Shown here piece by piece: positions 7,801-14,203 of a DNA stretch of 15,780 nucleotides (the stretch's first letter is position 1; the number at the start of each line of letters is the position of its first letter). Position numbers and translations under genes: made by a program. Source of the DNA: CAXBDP01 sp964598395. GTDB lineage: Bacteria; Bacteroidota; Bacteroidia; Cytophagales; Cyclobacteriaceae. The notes below the pieces were generated by a model, which was given only the letters and a program-made list of their open reading frames with translations, was not told where the DNA came from and did not search any database. The DNA is taken from NCBI GenBank assembly GCA_964598395.1, contig CAZRBW010000062.1:1-15780 (forward strand), read 5' to 3'.

Positions 7801-8150
7801 TTGCTGCTTGTCATCCTGCTCACTACTTCGGAGCGTTGCAGAATATTCGCATTTTCGGTCTCCTCGTAGGAGTAAGGCTTACGGTAAGAAGTCGGAAATA
7901 GCATCACTTCTTTGTCCCCAAGCAGGTTTTGCAGGTCGTTTTGAAAATATACCGCTTGCTCTCTATCGTGTAGTACAAATAGCGTACTTCGTGGACTAAG
8001 CAGGTGGACTGTGGCAGCAATTACTGAATCCATACTTCCCGAAAGTCCCTCTATACGAATGCTTTGTGGGGTAGATTGGGCAAGGGTTTCCCTAAGAGTG
8101 AGCGTGAGCGGATCTTGTTGATAGAAAGAGAGAAATTCGTTTTTTTCCAA
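4800..8150 (-). CDS. mfd: Transcription-repair coupling factor Mfd
   Basis: A full-length protein of about 1,116 residues. Mfd displaces stalled RNA polymerase from damaged DNA and recruits UvrA. Visible domains, in order: a UvrB-like N-terminal module (AEVVS-type helix, LFPTSYRKPYSYEE near 85-100); a CarD-type RNA polymerase-interacting domain near 430-540 (LHAGDYVTHIDYGIGRF, DLLFVSIHSLHKLARY); a RecG-like helicase with Walker A GDVGFGKTE (Lys about 593), DEEQ box about 688, TATPIPRTL and GRVGRS; the translocation region GGEQSGFINDLGFETYHKVL near 915-935; and a C-terminal UvrA-blocking domain. The longest frame begins with TTG at 8174, but that TTG is part of a perfect TACTTTTG -7 element. 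I therefore prefer TTG 8150 (LEKNEFLSFYQQ). The last residues (DGMVDS) run into the gene-end repeat. Divergent from the oxidase gene. Confidence 0.95.
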   Translation of the reverse strand: MEKNEFLSFYQQDPLTLTLRETLAQSTPQSIRIEGLSGSMDSVIAATVHLLSPRSTLFVLHDREQAVYFQNDLQNLLGDKEVMLFPTSYRKPYSYEETENANILQRSEVVSRMTSSKKPFIVVSYPEALSEKVVNKRSLTENTFTAKVGEKIDLNFFTELLETYDFERSDFVYEPGQYSIRGGIVDVFSFSDDLPYRIELFGNEIESIRSFEPNSQLSRDILPLITLLPNMQTKLLMEQRESFFDFFPNSSAVWIKDLELCYDVISKNFEKVKQHFENLIKDSGSPNLMLKPNELFETRESFEQSLFKKHLVEFGSRFQLPNAHKLQYHSFPQPSFNKNFNLLKDDLEEKRSRNYLCLMVSEQAKQLDRIVSIFEEIDPHLKFHTLSLGLREGFIDENLKIACYTDHQIFERYHRAKTKEKFSKSKAMTLKELQTLHAGDYVTHIDYGIGRFAGMEKVETNGKTQEAVRIVYRDNDLLFVSIHSLHKLARYTGQEGTPPVMSKLGSPEWENKKKKVKKKVKDIAQKLIQLYAKRKATTGFAFSKDGVMQAELESSFIYEDTPDQATATQDVKNDMELAHPMDRLVCGDVGFGKTEVAIRAAFKAVVDGKQVAVLVPTTILAMQHHRTFTERLSNFAVTIDYINRFKSAASIKESVKKLQEGKIDIIIGTHRIVSKDIKFKNLGLLIIDEEQKFGVAVKEKLKEMRVNVDVLTLTATPIPRTLHFSLMGARDLSVISTPPPNRQAVTTKIHTYNEEVIRDAVKDELDRNGQVFFVHNRVSDIEQMANIILRLVPDAKITVAHGQMDGAKLEKVMAAFIEGDYDVLVSTNIIESGLDIPNANTIIINRAHMFGLSDVHQMRGRVGRSNKKAYCYLLAPPAATLTNEARKRLQTLEEFSELGDGFKVAMRDLDIRGAGNLLGGEQSGFINDLGFETYHKVLEETVQELKETEFKDLFKNSLIEAAKKIVTDCSIETDLELIIPESYVGNISERLRLYSSLDSIKNEQELADFISSLRDRFGPLPDSVESLIETVRLRWKAELLGIEKLQLKNGNLKAYFLDAKNEAYYKSDVFGKVLTYVQMHPRNCKLRDVKGKLILSIQNVTEVSQAIALLDGMVDS

Positions 8151-8171
8151 AGCGGTGATTCTATTCAGGTG

Positions 8172-8198
8172 CAAAAGTAAAGATTACCTTTGGTACAA
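8172..8198 (-). promoter_or_regulatory. Bacteroidota-type promoter for mfd
   Basis: On the minus strand, TACTTTTG (8179-8172) matches the TAnnTTTG -7 consensus exactly. A TTG (8198-8196) lies 16 bases upstream as a candidate -33 element. Transcription would start near 8165, inside the longest possible mfd frame. Confidence 0.6.
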
Positions 8199-8291
8199 GG
8201 CAGTAAAGGGCTTTTAAATTTCGATGATAAATTGAGAATGAAAGATGAACCTTACAGCTCACATAATGTTTAAGCTTCATATTCCTGTAAC

Positions 8292-8921
8292 ATGAAAGGC
8301 GCGGATGTGGAAGAAAGTACCAGCAGTTTAAGTAGATGGCAAAAGGTTGAAAAAATGCACCCGCACAAAATGCTGATTATTTTGAGCGTTGTGGGGAGTA
8401 GTCTTATTTTCTTTTTTATGATACTGGCCTTTACGGTATCCATGCTTGAGGCGGATAGATTTAATACCATTGCTTTTCCCAAATCATTTATTGTTAGTGC
8501 TTTCGCTATTTTGCTTTCGAGCTTTATGCTTGCGCGAGCTATGCCTGCATATTTGAATGATGATTTGCGGGAGGTAAAACGCAGTTTGGCTTATACCCTT
8601 ATCCTTGGGTTGGCATTTGCGGCAAGTCAGTTTATCGGCTGGCAGGAATTGGATTTGGCAGGAATTGGCTTTGTAGGCGAGAGATCGGGTGCGTATATCT
8701 ATGTGATTTCGGGATTGCACCTTGTGCACTTGGTAGGTGGTTTATTATTTCTGGTTTTTTTATATCTAAAAGTTTCTCGCAAGCTGTCTGATCCTGTGGC
8801 CAGCCTTATTTATTTGACCACACCTTATGAGAAAATCCGCCTGGAGATGCTTAGCATTTGGTGGCATTTTATGGATGTGCTTTGGTTGATTCTGTTTTTC
8901 TACTTTCTGTTTACTTTTTAG
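8292..8921 (+). CDS. Cytochrome c oxidase subunit III-type membrane protein
   Basis: The 209-residue protein has five hydrophobic segments near 25-50, 64-85, 99-119, 140-166 and 187-209. This matches the five-helix form of heme-copper oxidase subunit III. Family marks are GLHLVHLVGGLLFL near 147-160 and the C-terminal WWHFMDVLWLILFFYFLF, close to the conserved WHFVDxxWLxLF motif. Subunit III has no redox centre; it stabilises subunit I and shapes proton and oxygen access in the inner-membrane complex. ATG 8292 gives a short soluble N-terminus before helix 1. No subunit I or II gene lies in the window, so it is an orphan here; the rest of the oxidase must be elsewhere. It is transcribed away from mfd, followed by repeats and a gap. 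It could serve a caa3- or bo3-type oxidase. Confidence 0.88.
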   Translation: MKGADVEESTSSLSRWQKVEKMHPHKMLIILSVVGSSLIFFFMILAFTVSMLEADRFNTIAFPKSFIVSAFAILLSSFMLARAMPAYLNDDLREVKRSLAYTLILGLAFAASQFIGWQELDLAGIGFVGERSGAYIYVISGLHLVHLVGGLLFLVFLYLKVSRKLSDPVASLIYLTTPYEKIRLEMLSIWWHFMDVLWLILFFYFLFTF

Positions 8922-8937
8922 TAAGGAAGAATTTTAA

Positions 8938-8981
8938 CGCAAAGACCACAGAGGGAAGACGCAAAAGATCGCAAAGAAAAA
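8938..8981 (+). repeat. CGCAAAG-word repeat after the oxidase gene
   Basis: Three copies of a CGCAAAG/CGCAAAAG word are spaced about 19-24 bases apart in a purine-rich stretch directly downstream of the stop at 8921. Function unknown; it is next to the gap at 8996. Confidence 0.5.
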
Positions 8982-8995
8982 TTCAGCAGTCAACC

Positions 8996-9095
8996 NNNNN
9001 NNNNNNNNNNNNNNNNNNNNNNNNNNNNNNNNNNNNNNNNNNNNNNNNNNNNNNNNNNNNNNNNNNNNNNNNNNNNNNNNNNNNNNNNNNNNNNN
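8996..9095. other. Scaffold gap (100 N)
   Basis: One hundred N between the convergent oxidase and amidohydrolase genes. GTCAACC precedes it and repeats of the G-rich gene-end family follow, so the assembly probably failed inside a repeat array. Confidence 0.95.
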
Positions 9096-9143
9096 ACCCA
9101 TCACCCATCACCTCCATCCTCTATCCTCCATCAACCGTCAACC
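9096..9143 (-). repeat. G-rich gene-end repeat after the amidohydrolase
   Basis: In the sense of the amidohydrolase the sequence after the stop reads GGGTTGACGGTTGATGG, then GGAGGATAGAGGATGG, then GGTGATGGGTGATGGGT. The middle 16-mer is identical to those after GT2 and mfd. It begins four bases after the stop codon. Confidence 0.75.
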
Positions 9144-9147
9144 CTTC

Positions 9148-10230
9148 TCAATCCGGAAACAAACTACGATCGATATCTGGCAGTAAGCTCAACGCATTTT
9201 TGTAATACACCTTTTTGAGAACCTCATCAGGTAGATTCATCCCATACATTGCCCAGAAAGCGTGATACTTCTTGTGGTAAGGGAAATATTCATCAGCACT
9301 CTCCAGTACTCTAAAATAGGTCGGAAATTCCTCAGGTACCCAAGAGTCCTTGCCAAAGAGAATACGATCTTGGTATTTCACGAAGAAATCATGTGCATAG
9401 CGTGGTTGTCGGCCTAGTTCGGCAATCACTGCTCCTATCTCCACATACATATTGGGCATTTCGTCGAGCAGTTGGCCTAAGTGTGCCAAGTCGTTCGGAT
9501 ACCAACCCATATGTGCATTGATAAACTTCGTTTTTGGATGCTTTTTGAAAACATTGTGCTGCTCTTTAATCAATTGCTCGAACGGCACAGGATTATCATC
9601 AGCTCGTTTGCGATTAGGATTGATTTTTAATTCGAGCCATCTCTCATTATCACTGTCCAATGGATCCCAAAAGGACTTAGGATCGGCAGTGTGGATCAAC
9701 ACTGGCATATTTAATTCCCCACATTTTGCCCATATTGGGTCTAATCTAGGGTCATCTACGGCAACTCTTTTACCTGAAGCATCTTCTACAGAAAAGCCCA
9801 AGCTCTTAAAAATTTTCAGTCCTCGAGCACCATATCCATGATCACGTTCCAATTGTTCGGCTGTGCGCTCTCCCCAATCAGGCTCGTCTATTCCTTCGAA
9901 TCGTATATTTGCAAAAAGGATGAATCTGTTTGGCGCATTATTTTTCACATTTTCATAGGCATCTACGAGTGGTTTTCCACTTCCAGCACTTAAATTTATC
10001 ATTACAGCCAAATTGAGATCATCCATTTGGGCAGTAAGTTCATCAAGATTTTGCGTTGCCATGCGCCATTGGTGACCATGAATATCTACAAAAGGATATT
10101 TTGCCTTTTTTACAAGATTTTCAGGTACTTTTAGGGTAGAAACAGGATTGTACTCTTCGAAAGACATTTCCTGCGCATTAGCCCAGAAATAAAGAGGTAG
10201 CAGCAGGGCTGTAAGGATATATTTAGACAT
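9148..10230 (-). CDS. Exported amidohydrolase (ACMSD / amidohydrolase family 2 type)
   Basis: The 360-residue protein starts with a signal peptide (MSKYILTALLLPLYFWANAQ, likely cleavage after ANA at about 19), so it acts in the periplasm. The mature part is a TIM-barrel amidohydrolase. It shows a metal-binding HGH at His51/His53 (VDIHGHQW), GLKIFKSLG near 137-145, His180 in LIHTADP, His240 in NAHMGW, and Asp295 in LFGKDSW, the positions expected for the ligands and catalytic Asp of family 2 enzymes. Relatives hydrolyse or decarboxylate small cyclic or aromatic acids, but many exported Bacteroidota members have no known substrate, so I name none. ATG 10230 precedes the signal peptide directly. 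It is divergent from the helicase gene and convergent with the oxidase gene. Expression probably comes from the 10231-10322 spacer. Confidence 0.88.
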   Translation of the reverse strand: MSKYILTALLLPLYFWANAQEMSFEEYNPVSTLKVPENLVKKAKYPFVDIHGHQWRMATQNLDELTAQMDDLNLAVMINLSAGSGKPLVDAYENVKNNAPNRFILFANIRFEGIDEPDWGERTAEQLERDHGYGARGLKIFKSLGFSVEDASGKRVAVDDPRLDPIWAKCGELNMPVLIHTADPKSFWDPLDSDNERWLELKINPNRKRADDNPVPFEQLIKEQHNVFKKHPKTKFINAHMGWYPNDLAHLGQLLDEMPNMYVEIGAVIAELGRQPRYAHDFFVKYQDRILFGKDSWVPEEFPTYFRVLESADEYFPYHKKYHAFWAMYGMNLPDEVLKKVYYKNALSLLPDIDRSLFPD

Positions 10231-10253
10231 GAGAATTTTGGTGTTGGTAAATG

Positions 10254-10261
10254 CAAAGTAA
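10254..10261 (-). promoter_or_regulatory. Possible -7 element for the amidohydrolase
   Basis: TTACTTTG on the minus strand differs by one base from TAnnTTTG and lies 23 bases before the ATG. No convincing -33 TTG at the right spacing was seen. Confidence 0.3.
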
Positions 10262-10310
10262 ACGTAATCACTTTCATTTAGTTAAATAAGACAAACATAT
10301 AGAAATAATA

Positions 10311-10316
10311 AGGAGA
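10311..10316 (+). promoter_or_regulatory. Shine-Dalgarno site of the RNA helicase gene
   Basis: AGGAGA lies six bases before ATG 10323. Such a clear site is uncommon in this window and fixes the start. Confidence 0.7.
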
Positions 10317-10322
10317 CGATAG

Positions 10323-11576
10323 ATGGAATTGAAATTTAAAGACTTCAAGCTGGATGATAAAATATTCGAAGGGCTTGATGCAATGGGATTTGAAAAACCC
10401 ACACCAATTCAACAACAAGCGATTCCGCTTATATTAGAAGGAAAAGATTTGATAGGAATAGCTCAAACAGGCACAGGGAAAACAGCCGCGTATCTATTGC
10501 CAGTGATGTCCCGACTGCTTAGCAATCCAGTACAAGACAACCAAATTGGGGCATTGATTATTGCGCCTACTCGTGAGCTTGCTTTGCAGATTGATACTGC
10601 TTTTCAAGGATTCGCCTACTTTGCGGGCTTGAGTTCAGCAGCCATATATGGAGGAGGCGATGGCGCAGGATTCGATGTGCAAAAGAAAGCGCTTACTTCT
10701 GGTACGGACGTAATTATTGCCACTCCTGGCAAACTTATCTCCCATCTCAACTTAGGCTATGTAAAAGTACAGCAATTGCAAACACTCATTTTAGATGAGG
10801 CTGATAAAATGCTGGACATGGGTTTTATGGATGATATCAACAAGATTATAAGTGCACTTCCTAAGGAGCGTCAGACTTTGTTGTTTTCTGCTACCATGCC
10901 TCCACGTATTCGTGAGCTATCGGCGCAAGTGCTCAATAATCCTGAGCAAATCAATATTGCTATATCTCAGCCTGCAGCAGGCATCTTCCAAGGAGCATTT
11001 ATGGTGCACGATATGCAAAAGGTGAAATTGATAAAGCATTTATTGCAGTCAAAACCACTCAAAAGTGTGATCGTATTCTGCTCTAAGAAATCGGAAGTGA
11101 AGGAGATAGAAAAGGAATTGCAAGGTCTTTCGCTTAAGGTGCAATCGATGCATTCGGACTTGGAGCAAACCGAGAGAGAAAATGTAATGAGCAACTTCCG
11201 TAACAGAACTACCAATGTATTGGTAGCTACGGATATCGTATCGCGAGGAATTGATATTGATGGTATTGAGTTGGTAATCAATTACAACCTTCCTTCAGAT
11301 GCCGAAGATTATATTCACCGAATTGGTCGTACTTCTCGTGGTTCAAACTCAGGAGGTGTTGCTTTCACATTTGTGAACCCTAAGGAATTGGGCAACTTCC
11401 ATAAAATTGAGTCACTGATAGAGCGAGAAATCAAGAAGATAAAATTGCCTGAAAGTTTGGGCGAAGGGCCAGCATACATTTCGATGGAAGACTATAAGAA
11501 AATGCCGAGAACAGGGCCAAGCAGAAACTTTAAGGGTGGTGGAAAGGGAAGACCTCCACGAAATAACAAACGATAA
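10323..11576 (+). CDS. DEAD-box ATP-dependent RNA helicase (RhlE/CsdA-like)
   Basis: The 417-residue protein has the full DEAD-box motif set: Q motif GFEKPTPIQQQAIP near 20-33, Walker A AQTGTGKT at 47-54, PTRELALQ near 88, TPGKLI near 139, DEAD at 158-161, SAT at 189-191, VFCSKK near 255, VATDIVSRGIDI near 300, and HRIGRTSRG from His332. A short basic Gly/Arg/Lys tail (NFKGGGKGRPPRNNKR) follows, as in RhlE-type enzymes that remodel rRNA or mRNA structure in the cytoplasm, often under cold or growth stress. The exact paralogue cannot be set from sequence alone. A good Shine-Dalgarno supports ATG 10323. The alpha/beta hydrolase gene begins five bases after the stop, so the two are co-transcribed. 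Confidence 0.95.
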   Translation: MELKFKDFKLDDKIFEGLDAMGFEKPTPIQQQAIPLILEGKDLIGIAQTGTGKTAAYLLPVMSRLLSNPVQDNQIGALIIAPTRELALQIDTAFQGFAYFAGLSSAAIYGGGDGAGFDVQKKALTSGTDVIIATPGKLISHLNLGYVKVQQLQTLILDEADKMLDMGFMDDINKIISALPKERQTLLFSATMPPRIRELSAQVLNNPEQINIAISQPAAGIFQGAFMVHDMQKVKLIKHLLQSKPLKSVIVFCSKKSEVKEIEKELQGLSLKVQSMHSDLEQTERENVMSNFRNRTTNVLVATDIVSRGIDIDGIELVINYNLPSDAEDYIHRIGRTSRGSNSGGVAFTFVNPKELGNFHKIESLIEREIKKIKLPESLGEGPAYISMEDYKKMPRTGPSRNFKGGGKGRPPRNNKR

Positions 11577-11581
11577 ATACC

Positions 11582-12460
11582 ATGAATGCGGGAGGATTAA
11601 AAGCCTATTTGTGGCTACTCAAATTCACATCAATTTTCCAAAAGGAGGATTATCTAAACTCCCGAAAGAAACTGCAAACCGTTGCCTCCCGCTTTTCTGT
11701 ACCCAATGGAATTACGCTTTATAATTTTGCTGCAAATGGCGTGAAATGTGAAAGAGCTGTCCCGGACAATTTGCGGGAGGGTAAAATCATAATATACTTT
11801 CATGGAGGAGCGTATGTAGCAGGTTCCGCCCAAACTCACCGACATCTTACCGCCAAACTCGCTCTGGAAAGTGAATGCGAAGTGATATCGGTTGATTACA
11901 AACTTGCGCCGGAATTTCCCTTTCCTCATGCGCTGGACGATGCACTCAATGCAATTGATGGCTGCCGACTGAAATACCCAAATGCAAAGATTTTCCTTGC
12001 TGGCGATTCGGCGGGAGGTGGATTGGCATTGGCGGCTTCATTGAAACTAAAAGAAGAAAACAATCAAGTCCAAGGCCTGATTTTGCTTGCTCCTTGGGTG
12101 GATTTGACATTTGAAGGAGAAGTATTTAAAAGGACAAATTTTAAGGATCCGATTCTTTCCACCAAGCGGATAATGACTTCGGCTGCATTGTATCGAGGAT
12201 CCACAAGCAATAAAAATCCATTTGTATCACCCATTTTCGCCGATTTGGTTGGATTACCTCCCGCTTTTATTCAAGTAGGGTCAGCAGATTTGCTATTTGA
12301 TGAAAGTAAATTACTTGTACAAAAACTTACCTCTGCAGGCGTAAATATTGAATATGACCCTTGGAATGGGCTACCGCATGTATTTCAATTTTTTTGGCCT
12401 ATCCTACCTCAAGGTGAAATAGCCATCCATAAAATATCTACCTGGATAAAAGCCCTATAG
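11582..12460 (+). CDS. Alpha/beta hydrolase, HSL-like esterase (family IV)
   Basis: The 292-residue protein has the hormone-sensitive-lipase family layout. The oxyanion-hole motif HGGAY is at 74-78. SVDYKLAPEFPFPHALDD near 104-121 is followed by the nucleophile elbow GDSAGG with Ser143, then the catalytic Asp region SADLLFDES with Asp236, and GLPHVFQ with His266, completing the triad. It should hydrolyse short acyl esters in the cytoplasm; there is no signal peptide and the substrate is unknown. ATG 11582 lies five bases after the helicase stop, which suggests one transcript, although no functional link is evident. The gene contains five copies of the octamer GCGGGAGG (both orientations), falling on unrelated amino acids (for example AGG, REG, AGGG). 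That is far above chance. Confidence 0.92.
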   Translation: MNAGGLKAYLWLLKFTSIFQKEDYLNSRKKLQTVASRFSVPNGITLYNFAANGVKCERAVPDNLREGKIIIYFHGGAYVAGSAQTHRHLTAKLALESECEVISVDYKLAPEFPFPHALDDALNAIDGCRLKYPNAKIFLAGDSAGGGLALAASLKLKEENNQVQGLILLAPWVDLTFEGEVFKRTNFKDPILSTKRIMTSAALYRGSTSNKNPFVSPIFADLVGLPPAFIQVGSADLLFDESKLLVQKLTSAGVNIEYDPWNGLPHVFQFFWPILPQGEIAIHKISTWIKAL

Positions 12461-12562
12461 GAAATCTTGGCGTGTAATTAGCATAATAGTATTTGGGAAA
12501 TTTTTTTTAACCCAATAACTTAATTGATTTTTTTTCATATATTAAAGAATCGAATTTTTACG

Positions 12563-13789
12563 ATGATCTATCCGCAAATACCAGAGAATGAAGATGAGCG
12601 CTTAATGGAGCTGTTTAAGTACGATATACTTGACTCTCCTCGCGAATCCGAATTTGATGATTTAGTGAAGCTTGCCTCAAACATTTGTAAGGCGCCAATT
12701 TCGATAATCACTTTGGTGGATTCTGATAGGCAGTGGTTCAAATCGGCTGTTGGAATGGAGGGAGACGAAACTAATAGAAAGCACGCCTTTTGTGCACACG
12801 CTATCAACCAAGATGATCCGTTAATCGTGCGTGATGCCACTTCCGACGAGCGTTTTCACGACAATCCTTTTGTGCTTGAAGACCCAAATGTGAGATTCTA
12901 TGCAGGAATGCCGCTAGTTACGCCAAATGGCCATAAGCTAGGAACTTTATGCGTGTTAGATACAGTGCCAAGGGAGTTGACCGATGAGCAATTGTTTAGC
13001 TTAAATGTGCTATCGAAGCAGGTGATGAAATTGCTTGAACTTCGACTTAAGCTCAAAGACTTGGGTAATGCTTACGTGGAAATAAAAAACAACAACGATA
13101 AAATCAATCAGTTAAATGCTATCAATATGCGCTTGTTGTCTATAATTGGACACGATTTGCGGAATGCTATCAATAATGGCTTGGGTCTGATTGAGCTTTA
13201 TACTTCTGGATTGCTCACTTTGGAAGAGTACGGTGAAAATGCTCCAGAGCTTAAATCTGTATTGACAACTTCTGCCGAATTGCTTACCAATTTGCAGAAG
13301 TGGGGGATTAGTCAACGCGAAGGTAAATCCTTAAACCTTGAATTGGTGAAGTTGGATTTTCTGACGGAAAAGGTGGCAAAAGCACAAATGTCCACAGCCA
13401 AAATAAAGAATATTGAATTATTGATTGAAGGTGAAAAGGGATTAGAAGTTAATACGGATCCAGATATGTTGGAGTTTGTTTTACGGAATTTAGTACAGAA
13501 TAGCCTCAAGTTTACCGAAAGCGGGAGGGTAAGTATTAAAGTGAAAAACATTGACTCACATATAGTAATCAAAGTAATAGATACAGGAGTGGGTATTCCG
13601 CCGTCAGTTTCCGAAAAGTTGTTTCAATGGGATAACCGCCAAAGTACCAAAGGCACAAATGGAGAAAAAGGCACCGGCATTGGCTTGCTTATCTGTAGCG
13701 AGTTTATCCAAAAGCTCAATGGCAAAATGAAAGTCCACAGCAAAGTAGGTGAAGGAACAGAGATTGAGATTTATTTGCCGAAGGGTTGA
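12563..13789 (+). CDS. GAF-domain sensor histidine kinase
   Basis: The 408-residue soluble protein has a GAF sensor near 10-165 (ENEDERLMELFKYDILDS start, HAFCAHAI, GTLCVLD), a short coiled coil near 165-190, a DHp helix with phospho-acceptor His197 in LLSIIGHDLRN, and a HATPase domain: N box NLVQNSLKFTESG, G1 DTGVGIP, G2 GTGIGLL. It senses an unknown cytosolic cue and phosphorylates an unlinked response regulator; none is adjacent, so it is an orphan kinase. The H box lacks the usual proline (HDLRN in place of HELRTP), a variant seen in some Bacteroidota kinases. A longer frame from TTG 12524 adds 13 residues, but ATG 12563 gives the standard IPxNExxRL family start. Its stop is followed by a G-rich gene-end repeat that leads into the repeat before fic. 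Confidence 0.92.
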   Translation: MIYPQIPENEDERLMELFKYDILDSPRESEFDDLVKLASNICKAPISIITLVDSDRQWFKSAVGMEGDETNRKHAFCAHAINQDDPLIVRDATSDERFHDNPFVLEDPNVRFYAGMPLVTPNGHKLGTLCVLDTVPRELTDEQLFSLNVLSKQVMKLLELRLKLKDLGNAYVEIKNNNDKINQLNAINMRLLSIIGHDLRNAINNGLGLIELYTSGLLTLEEYGENAPELKSVLTTSAELLTNLQKWGISQREGKSLNLELVKLDFLTEKVAKAQMSTAKIKNIELLIEGEKGLEVNTDPDMLEFVLRNLVQNSLKFTESGRVSIKVKNIDSHIVIKVIDTGVGIPPSVSEKLFQWDNRQSTKGTNGEKGTGIGLLICSEFIQKLNGKMKVHSKVGEGTEIEIYLPKG

Positions 13790-13820
13790 TGGGGAAGTTG
13801 AGGGAGGATGGTTGATGGAG
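13790..13820 (+). repeat. G-rich gene-end repeat after the histidine kinase
   Basis: Directly after the TGA the sequence reads GGGGAAGTTGAGGGAGGATGG and then TTGATGGAGAAC. It is the same word family as after GT2, mfd, the amidohydrolase and fic, again on the coding strand. Confidence 0.7.
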
Positions 13821-14132
13821 AACATGTCTGAATCACGCATGCCCGCCCTTTAGGCAGAGATTAGGCTGATTCCACGGATTTTTTTTGAGCTCCAGCGGAG
13901 CGAAATCTTCGTAACCCACGGTGCAGCCGTGGGATAATGAAGTAGCATAAATCACTTTACCGGCCGAAGGTGGGCCTCCCGCCTCAACCACCAACAGTTC
14001 AACATTTGCAATGTGGAACAACAGATAAATAGGATATGTAATCCTATGCTTAACAAGCAGCTATATATTAATTACCGTTTCCTTCAACAATCAATCATAA
14101 TTTCTTTCGAAAAATTAATTGAACGCGCCAAT

Positions 14133-14159
14133 GATTTATAAATCTCATTTTTATAGATC
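14133..14159. promoter_or_regulatory. Operator-like dyad, distal copy before fic
   Basis: Arms GATTTATA and TATAGATC with an 11-base spacer beginning AATCTCATT; one mismatch in the arms. It is a tandem relative of the dyad at 14178. Confidence 0.5.
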
Positions 14160-14177
14160 ATTTTTTGGCTGTATATT

Positions 14178-14203
14178 GATCTATAAATCTCATTATATAG
14201 ATC
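14178..14203. promoter_or_regulatory. Operator-like dyad touching the fic start codon
   Basis: Perfect 8-bp arms GATCTATA and TATAGATC with a 10-base spacer. The right arm ends on the base before the ATG at 14204. A repressor bound here, or the mRNA hairpin itself, would block fic expression. No Shine-Dalgarno is present. Confidence 0.6.

Noticed and set aside
9452..9841. Plus-strand frame of 129 codons
   Set aside because: Antisense shadow inside the amidohydrolase gene; no recognisable features.
12524..12562. TTG 12524 as start of the histidine kinase
   Set aside because: The added residues are Phe/Ile-rich read-through of an AT-rich leader, while ATG 12563 gives the usual GAF-kinase N-terminus.
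13833..14021. Minus-strand open frame in the left repeat, with a similar frame at 15255-15479
   Set aside because: Both come from the repeat element. The shared peptide (SHGCTVGYEDFAPLELKKNP) is broken by frame changes and deletions between copies and by a stop in the copy at 3960, and no start signal is present.
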